The position numbers and the translations under genes are program-made. From the NCBI GenBank assembly GCA_021234155.1, contig JAJEKV010000050.1, positions 5,504,195 to 5,568,194 on the forward strand: a stretch of DNA of 64,000 bases. The letters are read 5' to 3'. Below the pieces are notes generated by a model. It worked only from the letters and a program-made list of their open reading frames with translations, made no database searches and was not told the origin of the DNA. This stretch comes from Isoetes taiwanensis. Taxonomy: Eukaryota; Streptophyta; Lycopodiopsida; Isoetales; Isoetaceae. Positions 29,563-42,800 of this stretch are shown in pieces. Numbering within the stretch: the stretch's first letter is position 1; every line of letters begins with the position of its first letter.

Positions 29563-30978
29563 CAAGAAATTTATCGCGGCGGCCAAGGCCGCCGCGAACA
29601 TTTCTTTTGTGTCAATGGGATGCAAAAGACACCCTGTATAGGAGTTACTCGGTGCAACATTGGAATGCTATAATCAACATTTGCTGTTGAAGGAAAGGTG
29701 GTGACTCTAAGTGCCTAATTTAGTCAACCTAAAAAGTGAACCACTCCACCGCCAATATCACCAAAAAAAAAAAGGAAAATTGGGCTGAGGAAACAATTTA
29801 CCCTTGGTGGATTAAGTTAAAGTGTTAATACATTGCTCATGTAAGGCAAATGTTGAGCACCATCGAGTTAACGCTAAATCTATCTAACATAGGGCTATCT
29901 AGATTTGGGTAAACTTAGAGTTGCCGATAACCCTAAACCACTCCTAAACTGTTTCTTTTCTTAAACCTAATCCGGCCCTTGTAACATCGATGATGCTCCC
30001 GGTAGCTGCAAATCATAACCCTGTCCCTGAAATATTTGGGTCCAAATATTTCAGCATCATGGCATGGCATGGCAACAACCCAACAAGTTTGTCTCTGCCC
30101 CTGTTTGGTAAGCATAAATATTCCGGCAGATTTAGCTCCAGAAAAATGCATTGGCATTTGCAAATTAGTGCTGGACAGAGGCCTCCGCATAATGTATATG
30201 CCCTCATCTGCGACATATTCTTAAGGGCTTAATTTATAGTGTGCTATTCCTGGAACTGCAAGCATAGATTTAGTGGCTTGTCGGCAATGCCTAAGGAGAA
30301 AGGCACGCCCAATAGGGCCTTCAATAGAGCAAAGCTCCTTGAGCTAATTGACGGGAGCGGGCTGGATCTTGGCGGAATTTGCAAGATGAAGAAGAGAGCT
30401 ACTCAGCCCCCTAAGAAGAGATCCGCCTTAAATCGATTTGCCCCATTTAATCGATTTGCCGTTTCCAAGTCAAAGATGGAGGTGACGTCTCGTGTGGCAG
30501 CAACCCGGTTTATGAACAGACCCATCAGACCCAATTCATGGTTTTTGAACAGACCCATTCACGGGTTCTGAATGTGAAGATGCAGTCGTAGCAGGTAAAG
30601 TCGTTCATGTGATTGAGTTGCATCCAATGGCACAGTGATCATCTGAAGAGCAATCCGGGCAATCTATCTGAAGAGTACAGCGAGGTAATTGTTTCCATAT
30701 TATGGTTGTGGTCATAGCATATCTTGGTCCGACAATTTGGAAGGATGCATGATTCAACGGCCCATTTGGAAGGAGTAATTCGAAGGAGCATGTTTCCATG
30801 TCGAATCGAAGTAGCTTCGAGAGACAGAGAAACGTGGCGTCATTCAGATTTCTATTTCTATCTAATTTTTCTTCGATTTTTTCCCCCGGACAGAGTTGTG
30901 GACGTGTCGGCTAATTGGAAGAGAATCAAAAAATATATTCTCGAGGAATCTTGCCTATAAGAATTATATAGTTTAGAT
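29563..30978. other. 1.4-kb block present only in copy A
   Basis: Copy B passes directly from gtcagttatctata to agttatctacatg (about 55,305), so this block is either an insertion in A or a deletion in B between the near-identical words 'agttatcta' at both ends. A 10-bp palindrome, cgcggcggccaaggccgccgcg, sits at about 29575 within a longer imperfect stem. Open frames (e.g. 30239-30571) show no family resemblance. Confidence 0.55.
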
Positions 30979-31429
30979 AAGTTATCTACATGATATAGGA
31001 TTTAAAATTATATAAGTTATCTATTTGACTAAATATAAAATTGTTCCAACAGGAAAGGAAATATTTTGGGAATTATCTATATTTTCTGGCGAGGCTATCC
31101 GGCGATGTGACGTCTGTTTCCTTTGGGGGATGGAGCGCACGTGAAGCCGTTTCATTTGTGTAAGGATTCTGTAGGCGACAATTGGGACTCGGTCTGCAAA
31201 TTGATTTGCAGACATGGAGAGAGCAGAACAGGGTGAGCATGGGAATTGGGGTTCGGAAGCTGCTATTGAAGCAGAGGGGTAGGTGTAGGTTGTTTTATAA
31301 TTTGGAGTAATTTAGATTGAATTTGGATATGATTGATGGTTTGAGTTGGCTTCTATATCAAAGAGGTGAATTGAATTCGAGGAAGTGAAATCGAGGCATA
31401 ATTGAGTGGGGTTGAATTTTTTTACAGAC

Positions 31430-31953
31430 TAGTGGTTCATTTAACTCATGTAGATGCACATCCATGATATTGTCATAGGTCTTTTGCTTGTCTTTCCCCT
31501 ATCCCGCGCTAAAGTCTCCAAGTATCATGACTTTTCCTTCTCTACTAAAAGTTTGAATGTCTCCACACAAAGCCCGAAATAGATCTAACTTGTCAAATTG
31601 TGGCTGCTATATATCCGCCAATTTAGAGGTGCAAAATAGCATATGCATAAATATAGCTTCTTAATTTTGAGCCATATATACCGCTTGTTAGCATCTTTTG
31701 TTATCAATTTTTATGTCATGTGCTATCCCCCTACCGCTATATATCGCTAATCCCCCATATCCCCCGCCTATCATACTCCTCTTTTCGTTTCAAGCATTTG
31801 CAATTGTAGCATACCCGGTATTTTCGGCAAGGCATTTGCACGGTGCACCTGTGTTTCAACAAATAACATGAGTCCCCCCCGCTTCCACTTTTCATGTGTA
31901 GTCGCTACTTTGGCTTGATTCAAACCATGTGAATTCCACATGATAACCTTCAA
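31430..31953 (-). pseudogene. LINE ORF2 N-terminal endonuclease fragment, copy A
   Basis: The minus strand reads KVIMWNSHGLNQAKV at about 31950-31905, then 'LMLFVETQVH' and, near 31530, 'REGKVMILGDF'. These are the opening, the E-T and the GDF motifs of the AP-like endonuclease that starts ORF2 of L1-type plant LINEs. Sequence stops being recognisable at about 31430 and no reverse transcriptase follows. It lies 12 bp downstream of the ORF1 remnant. Confidence 0.65.
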
Positions 31954-31965
31954 GACCCTGTCTCC

Positions 31966-32215
31966 CTATTTATGTTTTCTGTTTGAAACTACAGCTTTTC
32001 CTCCTTTATCTATATATGCTACAAACCCCTGTTCTCTTGCTTCTTTCACCTTATTCCATTCTTTCTTCTTGTGTTCCAATTGAGCTGGTGTCATGTCATG
32101 ATCTAACCAAATCTTTTCCCCTTTCAGTGCACTACGGTTTATCATCACACGATCTCTTGCTTCTACACTCAGGAATTTCACCAAGATTGCTCTATTGTAT
32201 GCTCATGGCTTCCCC
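31966..32215 (-). pseudogene. LINE ORF1 C-terminal fragment, copy A
   Basis: Minus-strand text ILVKFLSVEARDRVMINRSA...KIWLDHDMTPAQLEHKKKEW is the C-terminal domain of an L1-type ORF1 protein (RNA-binding). The 5' part of ORF1 is missing in copy A but present in copy B (56,513-57,007). Direct neighbour of the endonuclease fragment, as expected for a LINE. Confidence 0.65.
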
Positions 32216-32239
32216 AATCGCCTCGTATAGACAATCGTT

Positions 32240-32620
32240 AGCTGAGCTTGCAGATCAAGCGCCAATCATAACACTAATATCAGATATAGTGACTGATTTC
32301 TTAGGTTTGTATGCCAATTCGTTATATTGAATGTATGGTGGGTATGCTTTAAGTAGCGACTAGCAGGAGTATCATTGTCCACTACAAGTGATACAATAAT
32401 GGAGATAGATCCATATATCGGTCCAGCGGAGGCACTATGTTCATGGCAAGTAAGTGCATCTTACGTTGTTTTTAAAAAAAGGGATACATAACAGGGAGGT
32501 ATACAAGAAGGTACGAGAAGCGTGGAAATGATCTAGCATATGCATCAGCTGGAGCTAGCTTTGCCTCGGCGACATATTATCGCGAACCCTATGGAAGATC
32601 GAAGATGCCTGTCAGATGTG
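32240..32620. repeat. Solitary long terminal-repeat arm of a foldback element, copy A
   Basis: Corresponds to the right arm (59,358-59,697) of the inverted-repeat element seen whole in copy B. In copy A the left arm and loop are missing, and the LINE ORF1 remnant joins directly to this arm at about 32,235. Confidence 0.65.
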
Positions 32621-32723
32621 ATATCCACTCACAGCCAAAAGGTAGTAAACTTGAGCATCTTAATGATGTAGTATGAGTAGCGTAGTATTCTTCTCAATGA
32701 CTTTTCTTTTGTTGTTTGTACAA

Positions 32724-33057
32724 GCTGCATATTTTAATGTAAAGCATCGATAAGTTACATTGACCCGGACCAATCTTTATGGTATGAGACATGCAGGTCA
32801 TGCACAAAAAAAGGTACGCAAACAAGATGATAACTTTTGGTGTCAAACGTGCCAGAGGAACGTCTCGAGCCACAAAAGGTGAAAAAATACTTATTTGAAT
32901 GTGTAAGCTTCTTTACCTAAATTATCTAGTTCTCTATGCAGTACATTCTCTTCGCTAGACTGGCAGACTGGAGTGCAGAAACGCCAGTGACTGCTTTCAA
33001 CGATGAGGCAGAAGAAATCTTGGGTCATAGTGCAGACGATCTGTATCACCTGAAATG
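32724..33057 (+). pseudogene. RPA1-like exons, DBD-C zinc-ribbon region, copy A
   Basis: Text in slightly shifted frames reads YIDPDQSLWYETCRSC, then (K)QDDNFWCQTCQRNVSSHK up to a gt at 32879, and after the acceptor ctatgcag (32941) YILFARLADWSAETPVTAFN and EAEEILGHSADDLYHLK. This is the C-terminal ssDNA-binding domain of the large subunit of replication protein A, including the four-Cys zinc ribbon C-x2-C ... C-x2-C. One base is missing after 'aatgtaaag' and the A-run after tgcac is one too long, in both copies, so the gene is broken or misread. The N-terminal OB folds are not in the window. RPA-like genes also travel in plant Helitrons; no Rep/helicase was seen. Confidence 0.7.
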
Positions 33058-33715
33058 TCAGATACTACAATCCAACAATTTAATTAGATAAATTTGTAAG
33101 TGGTACACCAATTTAGCAATACGTGCTTGGATTGCTGTTACATTGCAGCGTAGTTGTCCTGTGTTCTATCCCTTGAGCTCTTTTAGAATAATTCTGTAAA
33201 TTGATCGTTACCTCTGCTAAAAGATTCCAAACAATGGATGCTAGTTGGATTGCTGTTAAATTGCAGGGTCGTTGTGCCATGTTCTATCGCTTGAGCTCTT
33301 TTAGACTAATCCTCTAAATTCATCATTGTCTCTGTTAAAACTTGGAAACACGTACTGAACATCATCTGGGAAATCTGATTTTTAGTTTCTACACCAGTAG
33401 ACATGGAAAGTCTGTGTTAAAAAGACATAGCAAAGAACAAAAAGAACAAAAACGATTTTCAGCCATATTGCAGTATCACTGGTGTGACAATCCATATTCA
33501 GCCACATATGAAACAGACGTCTATACATCACCGCATGAAACAATCATAATCGACCATCATAACATAAATAACATAACTGAGGATATCACTTCCGTATTTG
33601 ATACTATGGAGCAATCAACTTTTAAGTTTGCAATTAATTAAGGTTGTATGTCAATTTAGGTGCATTAGTTCTAGAGTACCAGATGTATTTATAGATCGTG
33701 TTAACAAAACTGATG
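33058..33715 (+). other. Putative intron of the RPA1-like gene
   Basis: About 650 bp between the DBD-C exon and the last exon. It contains an internal near-duplication (ggattgctgttacattgcag... at about 33129 and ggattgctgttaaattgcag at about 33248). A 99-codon frame at 33342-33641 begins with TTG and is identical in copy B, but has no family resemblance; identity reflects copying. Confidence 0.45.
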
Positions 33716-33921
33716 TGCGGGATGTTGAAATGTAAATTGTATGGGAACGAATTGAAGAAAGCAACGCGTGGACTCCAAAGATATTCGGACCGGCGTGCAT
33801 TTGAGCGGTCTATATGAATCAAGAAAGACAGAGAATTACGATCCGCCAAGTGACTCCAATAGATTGGAATGAAGAAAGCAATTTGCTGCTGCAATATATT
33901 GCAAAACTTAAGGAAAGTTAG
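33716..33921 (+). pseudogene. RPA1-like last exon, copy A
   Basis: Shows TPKIF and then MNQERQRITIRQVTPIDWNE followed by SNLLLQYIAKLKES and a stop at 33919-33921, the usual end of RPA1. In this copy the acceptor reads tgcggg where copy B has tgcagg, an early stop (gaaatgtaa) replaces gaacagaaa, and 33770-33810 is garbled. Copy B (60,812-61,009) is clean. Confidence 0.65.
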
Positions 33922-34918
33922 AGAAATGAGTTGATCCTATGGATTATGTATGTAAAATTTAAAGCCTGATTTTCATTTATGCAAATGTGGCATGTTATTG
34001 TACATTACCAATATCATCTTTGTCATCGAAGTTTGCCACCGCCAGCTTTGAGACTTTATTGTGTTTAAATAATTGCAACACAAACGCTACGTGATGTTGT
34101 TTGAAGGAAGAGGGTGTATAAATTTAAATCTCGCATTTAGTGTTTGTCATTGTCATTGTCACGCTAAAGTTTTTTGCACATTTCCATTCTTCGATCAGTT
34201 ATACAGGATGCAAGATCATAGAGTGAACATGATAGCAGCCATTATGACGGCATGATTTGACGGCAAGATTCGACACCCTCAATCCTTAGAAATATTGGCT
34301 TTCTTGCCGCAATAAGTTGAGAGTAGGTTAGATTTTGCTTCGACAAAGTGTGATACTGGGTAGCCTCTTGCTTTGGTTCACTTATAGCCAATATATGATT
34401 CTTGAAGACTAATCAGTGGTCCAAATTATAATCCTGGCCATTTGCGTCCGGGATAGTACTCAAACTCAATAATTTATAGTTTTCAAGCTACCAGATTCAG
34501 AGGGAGTTCGATATTCTTTGTCACTATATGCAAAGGCAACATAAGGTGCACTCAAATGTAATATACTAGGATGAGTGCATGCTTTTAGAGTTTACCTCAA
34601 AAATGTACTTAAAACTAGAAAAAATGTACAACTAATGATATATGTACCATTCTCAGTTGGTCATGAAGTAAAAAGAGATGAGGAACTGCTTTGTTTGCCA
34701 TGAGAACATTTGTTTTCATTATTATCTGACTATAAATATAATGATGATATGTTTAAGCATGGAAAATTATGAAAAGAATCGCATGGATAAGCTTCATAAT
34801 TCATCATCACAATGCATGAAAGCGAGACGGATTACATTCGCAAATCTAAGCCATCACAATTTCCTTTGAGTTTTTTGTTGAAGTACTTTGTCAACGAATA
34901 TAATGAATCATGCTCGAG
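33922..34918. other. Unassigned sequence
   Basis: No coding exon or repeat structure recognised. The same sequence is in copy B (61,010-62,015). Contains a CT-poor, AT-rich block and 'tgtcattgtcattgtcac'. Confidence 0.4.
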
Positions 34919-35484
34919 AAGTCGGTTTAGGTCGGTGTGAGCCCCTCTCGTCCTTGTTGTGGCCTTCATCGCGGAGACCGTGGAGCATTGTGCCGTTTTA
35001 TGCCCCTCACTTGCGTGCTGCCCGGGATTGGGTTAGGGCTCGTTTCAGTGAGATTGACTAGCCGCGATTCTTTGCTTCATGTGTATCCCGGTGCTTGACC
35101 GCTCTTGCGGCAGCAAGCCTTGCATCTGGCGTGGGCTTGGTTGGTGTGGCTGATTGGAAGCGGGCGGTTGTGGATCTTCGGGATTCAAGCAGCTTGCGAC
35201 CTCTCGATTCCTCGACTCGGTACAAGCTATTTCAAAGCTTTCGGTGTTCCGGGATTAGTAGAGCGGAAGTTTGCCATTTGGCGGGACTTCTTGGGTGTTG
35301 TAGATGGTGATGGTCTGGTTTGTCAAAGAAAGAGAGTTGCGCTTTTTCGTGAGTTTGTTGTGGAGTGTCAGGTATCATTTGTCTCTTTTGGGGCGATTCT
35401 CCTTCCTCCTCACTTGCTTTGTAATATTACCATTCTTTTAATATATTGATGACCACAGTTCTTCAAAAAAAAAAAAAAAAAAAA
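34919..35484 (+). pseudogene. LINE 3' end with poly(A) tail, copy A
   Basis: A degenerate frame has 'ETVEHCAVLCP' and 'RDWVRARFSEID', the C-terminal zinc-like part of a plant LINE ORF2, followed by VERKFAIWRDFLGVVDGDG (about 35260) and a 3' region ending in a run of about 20 A at 35465-35484. The tail marks the true 3' end of a 5'-truncated insertion. It is a different LINE remnant from the minus-strand one at 31.4-32.2 kb. Confidence 0.65.
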
Positions 35485-36834
35485 AGATTTTTGAAAAAGG
35501 ATATGAAATAATCACACGTTTTCTTCAGCATTGTAACAATCACAATATAATATATAACAACTACTTCAGTATAAGTCAAACTCTGTAAACTCGTTTTATC
35601 CCTAATCAGTTCACAATATTCATGCCCATAATTTTCATGACCCAAGCTACACAACTAATGACAGCTGTAGATACTTATTACCAGTTTGGTAACCCTTGGC
35701 TTATTGCTAAAATTAGTCTTCATGTCGTGCCTATCGGGATTATTGCAAACATAATTACCATCGGCCCATGGACATGGCGGTAGCAGATCTGCAGATCCAA
35801 ATGTTCATGCCACGGATCTTAATGCTACAGGTAATATTTATTTATTCAGGTGTTGAGCCGAATTCTATTGATCTCTTGAATCTGTTTATAGATACTGAAG
35901 ATGGACCACACTTGGAACAAAAACGAAAGATAAGAGCTGCCACAGTTTGAGAGTCTTCCTTTCGGATGCGCTTCAACACCTCACGCAGTTGCACGCGTTC
36001 TGGCGACCCGACTTTGCCAACGAACTTGGCTTTCTCTGTGTTGATTTGAATGAAATGTCTGAACATTATTTTATGGGCCAGAGAAACATGACATCAGGAT
36101 TTCACTATACTTTTGTTCGGCTGGAGCATGTGATCATGGCACTGAAGAAACTGAAAAAATGTTTAAAACTCATGGATGTAGAAAGTAACGTCAGACAAGC
36201 TTAGCCAAATCATCAAGTCTGACCTTGATTGCTATATTTCTATCTTTTCTAGATAAAGTATATATACAATCAAATCCGTTGAATAGCAAGATGCAAAATT
36301 TTCCAGTTTACATTTCAGTTCTGCAAATGCTTTATATACTCAGTGAGACCCATACAATCTCTCACGATGTAAGGAATCGAAACCATATGATCCAAATCAT
36401 TCAACGACAATATCCTTAAATTCCATAAAGAAATCATAGGTTCAAAGAACTCCATCCAATCTTGGGAGCAAAACAGATATTATCCAATGCTCAAAATAAC
36501 AAAAAAATCGCCCACCTAATTTGATTTCTTGTGTTGGTATTTCTCGGGACAACTGTTTTCAAACGTGTTCCAAAAAGCCAAAACTTGCTATATTTAACAA
36601 TTCTACACAATTAATAATCTCTAGATCGAATAGTATCAAGTCCGTACACACGGTATTCTCAAAGCCCAACTCGTTTTTGCATCACCAACAAAGATACATA
36701 CTCTTCGTTTCCTTCATCATCCAGTCACCTGTATATCCATCGGCTCTGCATCTAGATGTAGCACAAGCGATTTAGTGCGATATTACAAATTGATTCACAT
36801 ATTTACCAACACACGATGTAATAATTTATCGTTA
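35485..36834. other. Unassigned sequence to the end of copy A
   Basis: A possible exon ends at atgctacag|gtaata (about 35830), and a frame around 35850-35950 reads VEPNSIDLLNLFIDTEDGPH. Both persist in copy B (about 62,912-63,041), but I recognise no family. The remainder is AT-rich with no repeat structure. Copy A ends at about 36,835 with cgatgtaataatttatc. Confidence 0.35.
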
Positions 36835-39800
36835 CGTATTGCTGAAGCGTTTTACGAGACACCATTCGGATCGAAGACAATTTTGTCTACGGCGGTGGAG
36901 CCTGAACCATGGAAAACAAAAGAGTTAGCCGCTGAGGGTATTCGCAATACCGTAAGCGCGTTTATCCTTCATAACAAAGCTACACATATCATGCGCGTGA
37001 ATTACCCTTTCGCCGTCGCCCGTCATGCTTAGCAGTCTTGGCGTCTACGCCTCCCGGGATGCTTCTTGCCGAGGCCGCCGACGCCACCGTTAAAGTTGGA
37101 CGTTCTCTTCTATGAAAAGCCTGCGGGGTTTGTTCCTAACCTCGATGGTTATGAGCGTAATCATCACGGTGGTATCCCGAGGAAGCGCCGCCTGCGTACT
37201 AAGCCCGGACATTACCACTTAGATATTCCTCGGCGTAGACGTAAATTTTTCTCCATGGTCTCGCGTTCAGCTCTAGCATTCAGCCTTCTCTCCTCCCGGG
37301 GGTTGCATTACTTTTAACATTGGAATTGAGGCTTTTGTGATTAATAATGCCTTGCTTCCCTTAGTAGTACAAAACCAGCAGGTTTTATCTTGTGAGGACC
37401 CCAATCAGCACATTAAATAGTACCTTCGAAAAATACTTCAAGGAAATCCTGGGTGGTCATGATTGGCGAAACTTAAACATCTTCTTGATATCTCTTGAAA
37501 GGGCCTCTACCCGCAATGCCCTCAACATACGATTGTCACGTGATGATAAGTGGTCACCAATGCCTAACAAGATAGCTTGCCTGGTTGATTGCAAACCTGT
37601 GTTATTCAAGGTCCTTTTTCTTTGTCGAAAACGTTCGGGTGATGTCTTTTCGCGGTGGGGATTAGGAACATCAAATTCCCTGCGCACATTCATTTACTTC
37701 ATCCTCATCATACAGCACCTTGAAACATTTCAGTTAGGTTCATCCAAAAACAACGCCATGCACCTTTATCCGATGCCTTGCTCATAGCTACTCTGGTAAT
37801 CATCTGGCACAAGGGATATCATTATGAAGATTAAAGCGCTTTTATCTTTGCATCCTCAAATCGATATCCTTTGTCTCGAGAGCCTTCCCTAGGCCTGGCG
37901 TTAAGTCAGTATGAAGCCGCAAAGCATGCGCTCGGGCTCTGCCGGGGGCGCCAGGTGACAATAGTAAGGATTTAAAGGTTGTTAAGCCTGTCGATACTAA
38001 AAAAACTCTTTGTACTCTGACAGGTCATCCTTCTCTCTCCTTTGGGTCCATGCTTGTCAATACAAGCAGAGAAATATTACGAGGGAGCTGTTGTTGTATC
38101 GGTGGGAACCTTCTATAGCCAGTGGGGCCGGGGTATTCTGGAGTCTGGGTGAAAGTCACTATCTTTGGTGGCAACCTTTCTTCAGCTGACCATCACCTTA
38201 TCATATAACTTTGGGGTGTGTTGGTTCTTCGATTTCTGTTTTCATATTCCTTGACAAAGGCGTATTTCTTGATGTCGTAAAGTGAGACCGCATATACTAC
38301 TTGTCTAGTAGGCCGACCCGGACATGTTACATGCGGATAACCGAGAGTTCTTACCATGCTACCTTCCCGCAACTCGCATATTTCTTTATATGGTGCAACA
38401 ATCAGCCAGAAGGACATTTGTCATAATGAAAAAGCCTTCTTGTCTGAGAACTTCTTTGTTTATGCATTGATTGCTGTAAATAATTCATCGTAGGCCATAC
38501 TTTCCTCTATACTGGTGATACTTGAGATCAAATATTGAAGTATCTTGAGGAGGCTTTCTGATCCCATTACTGGGCACAGTAGTATTTCGAGCATAAGCAT
38601 CCCGAGAACTTCGTTCCGCCGCGGACACCAAGTCACTTGAAAGCGATCTTGTAGTATCACATGGGGCCTCGAAGCCGCACTTGAGGCGTCCGCCTACTTC
38701 CTCCCAGGTTTTTCCTGTTTTTGGCTCTTGGTTTCCTATCTTGGATAATCCCAGGCCAAAGGTCTTTTCAATGCCAACTCTACCAAACTTTGTTCCTCCT
38801 GTTTTGTTGGGGTCTTCCATATCCATTCTTTGGCGGGCATAATGAGTTGTTCCATGTGTCAAAATTTGCCCACGTGTAAGGGAAACATCGTGTGTGTAAA
38901 TGGGCTGCAAGGTTAGCAGCTTTTTAGATCAAGCAAGCAGGAGTAGAGGCGTCAAAGGCAATGGTGGTGGCGTGGCGTGTATTCATCACTGCCAATTGTG
39001 CTTTACGGCGTGTCGTCCATGAATTAGCCGGTGTGGGCTCTGCATACTGTGTAATCTAATCTTGCATTTGATGGTCATTGCCAATTCGGCGCTGGTGTAT
39101 TCATCTTGGCAGACGAATACCGCGGTATGAATTAGCGACATGAATACACATGCTTGAATTCCTTTTGGCATATATTCGTCCATGAATCTCGTGACATGAA
39201 TCTACGGTAGCAGATTATTCATTCTTCATTCAGCACTTTGGCGTGTAATGCGATCCGCGATGAAAATCTGATACATTGGCAATTCGCGTGGCGACACGGC
39301 GGACCTATTCTACTCTTGTATTGCTACTTGATATATACGGCTCTATTCCGCAAATATCTAACCTTTTACTGAAGACTTACGCCATTTTCGTTCAATGTTG
39401 CACCGTCTGCAAATTCTGCTGCGGTGAGAACTTAAGCCAAACCTCACATGTGGTTATAATGTCGCGAGATACATTGTTTTGTCGGTTGCTGCCTTTGGTT
39501 GTTGGATAAGGCGGGTGCCTCAATGAATCATCAATCAATTATAAGGAAGCATACGTAGAGGGTTCTCCTTGGCTCTTCTAATTTGTCATGAATTAGACAT
39601 CCTTTCTTATCCCAAGGCTTCTGCGTCGGTTGGCATAGGAACTTGTTTGATTCCTCACCATGCTTCAGAGTATTTTCTGCATGCTGGGGTCCATGCCTCC
39701 TGCTAACAGACTTGACGCCTGTGATCTCACGGTCAACATGGATGGATGAGGGTGTGGTCAGAAATGGGTAGTTGTGCATCTTGACCTTCATCTCATTACC

Positions 39801-42800
39801 TCCAGTACAATTTCTTGGGTATTTGCCCAGTACCATCAATTTATTCGTGAAGTGTCCTTTCCAATCCCGACAATCTTCGTACATCCACGGTATCATTTGA
39901 TGCTTCATCTCACCGGTAGTAACGGGAAGATTTTCACCAAAGCTCTCCTCACTTCTGCCTAATAGAAAGCGGGTAAGACCTGATGTTTTAGAGACCATCC
40001 GTGCTTGAGCGCTGACTCGGCCTCCACGCGTCCTATTATGGAACTCACCGGCGGTTGCGCATGTAAATGCAGCGAGATCTTTCTTGTGTTCTTCTAACCT
40101 CTGGAGTTGACAAGCAGATGTCATCTGCTTGCTCCTCTGGTGATAAGAATACCTTGTTTCTTCCATAAGATGGGGTCTCTTTCTTTGCGAGTGTAACACA
40201 GATCCACACTTACCATTGTTTTGCCTACATCAACATACCCTCCTTTTCATCGCATCTTCTCCTCGGGCATGGAGATCATGTATCGATAATGGATCCGCTT
40301 CATCATCCGCCGACAATGTACTTATGAATCTTTGCGTCCTCATTGGCTTTCCCTTCTTGTGAGCTGGAGCTGCGGTATCTTCCGAGCCTCTTGCTTTCTT
40401 AGAGTGCCGAATAATTCGGTTTTATCTCTTCTTCCACATAGCGTGATTGCAATACCGCTTAAGCGCAATTTGATTAGTCATCAATTCCGGCCAGGCTAAA
40501 GCACGAATGGCATCGGTCCCGATTCTGAGACATGCACTCATAAGTGCCAATTCAAAGCATGAAGACGAACTGATCGCGGCGAGCCAACTAAACCGGTCAT
40601 ACTAGCACCGATTATAGACATAGCAGGTTAATCACAGGCAGAACCAATTTAACTACAGGAAGAACGGCATTTATTATGGATGCAAATACAAGTCACGGCC
40701 AGTAAATGAGAAATATGATATAGGCAGAATTGTCAACGACTATAGAAATTTAGTCCGCTAGAAATAATGAAGCGAACATAAGCGGGAAGATACGAACCGT
40801 CTGATGCGTCGGGCAATGAACAGTAAGATGAATAACACCGCGAATGATGACAATCTTGACCTTGAGCATCTTCTCTCATGACGGGCACGAGTTTGGAATG
40901 ACATGACCTTTGGGTGACATCTTGCGCGATGATCTTGGCGGGAGTTCTTGGTTCTGCGCCTCGGGTTCTTAGCGTCTCGAACGAAGTCGACAATCAAAAG
41001 CGAAAGTAGATTCCAAAACATATAGATTTCCATGAAGGCGATTAAAGTGACTTCGTAATTTCATTCGGATCGACTTTTCATCAATAATTAGATAGAAGTG
41101 GCGATTATTAAAACCGGATAAATGTCGGCAGTCAGAGTAAAGAGAGCGGATATTGGAGATCGACTTTTAATGACCAGTTGGCAATCTTCATGAATTTATT
41201 AAGACGGGGCCGATACGGCGATAAATGGCTCCGACGCCGTATTGGCATCAAAATCACGAGTACGTTTCACTCGACGACTGAAAAGCGTTACAGTGTGAGA
41301 TAATTTGAAACTACCACTATTCTACTTTGCGCCGACCTTTCTTGTCATTGAACTGAAAGAGCGGAAAAGAAGAACTTCGAAAGAACTGGAAGAAGCCGGG
41401 AAGCGGCGCTGGCGTGTGGCGCCTTCATGTAAGTTCTACTCTTCCGAACCAAGCTCCAAATTAATCCCACGATCTTGCGACGACGGTGGAAAGAATGCTA
41501 CCATGTTGATAGCCAATTTGAAAGAGAGGAGGTGGGAAGTGCAAGATAGAATGAAATCGATCCGGAGCAATGCATGCATGGAGTTCCTCTTGGAAATGAT
41601 CGTAACAGAGATTCTAAAGTAACCGATTGCCATTTCAACGGTAATGACACTTACCCGGAAGGCATCCACATGGAACCGCGATGGTGAAAGCATGAACCTT
41701 TGTTTACATGGCCCGATGGTCGCTTAAAGAAAGGTGAGTTTCATTGCTTGGAAGACATGAGGAGAAGATTGGTGCTTTCTACTAAAATGCACAGGCTGAT
41801 TACGTCATATGTATGAAATTAAAAAGGCTTCCATGCGGACCATTCATTCAATATTACCAAAACTATAAAACTGCGGACGAAACGTTGGGGTTCAAAAAGC
41901 TTTTTCTTTTCATGGATGATCTATTCTTTATGGATGGCATTCTTTACATTGTTTTTAATTACATCCCGTGTATTGTTTATCTATGTATTTATTCATCGTG
42001 TGTTGTTCCTCAAGCGGTCTCCAAAATCTTTAACAATCTAATACTGTTGAAAAAAGATAAATTAGCATACAGGTGGCTTCAAATAAGATGGTGCGGCTAT
42101 TGGGATATTGCCAAAATGGCTTGATGCAACTCTAATTATCAGCTTAGCATTCTCCATTCAAACCCCTCATGTACTGACACTACTCATTGAATAAACATGC
42201 TTGTAGCCCTATCGCAGGCCACGGGGAGGAACGATTGGTGCAGGCATGTTCAGTTGAATACATGCGGTAGCAGTGATGAAAAAACAAATTAGTGATTGGC
42301 TGTGACTATTAGCATTTAAATGCCATGCGTGTATCTGTGTATTATACTTTAAAAGCGATGCGTAATTTCTTAAGAAAATTGTCTCTCTTGTAATTTTAAA
42401 TTCAAAACTATATGGTAGAAATCAACATGGGCGTGAAATATGTTTGTGTGCAAAATGTTTGTGTCTGAGGTCCAATACGCTGGCGTGGCGCATAAAGCTA
42501 ATTCGCATGCAATTCATGCCGGGCGATATGAAGCTGCCAGCAATTAAACATTTGCTATTGACTCTAAACAGAATAAGAAGAGCGAGAATTCAACGACTTG
42601 AAGAAATTACAGTTATGCTTTCAAGTTAGAGTTGACACTAAAGAAACATATTATTCAGGTCATTAATCATATATATTGCCATTGAAAATTTTACATAAGG
42701 CCTTTTATTAGAGTTGCGAATTCAAAGCAACCTGATACAGTTCACACTTTCTGAGTTAGGTAGAAACTAAAAGTATATTTTAGCCTTAATCCTTGTATTG

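Noticed and set aside
30239-30571. 110-codon frame in copy-A-only block
   Set aside because: Contains small internal repeats (aatcgatttgcc, gaacagacccat) and no recognised family; likely chance frame.
33342-33641. 99-codon open frame, identical in both copies (33342 and 60433)
   Set aside because: Starts at TTG, has no family resemblance and lies where an RPA1 intron is expected. Its identity comes from copying of the whole region, not from selection on this frame.
35095-35449. Overlapping plus-strand frames of 71 and 114 codons
   Set aside because: They are pieces of one LINE ORF2 tail in shifted frames and are annotated as such.
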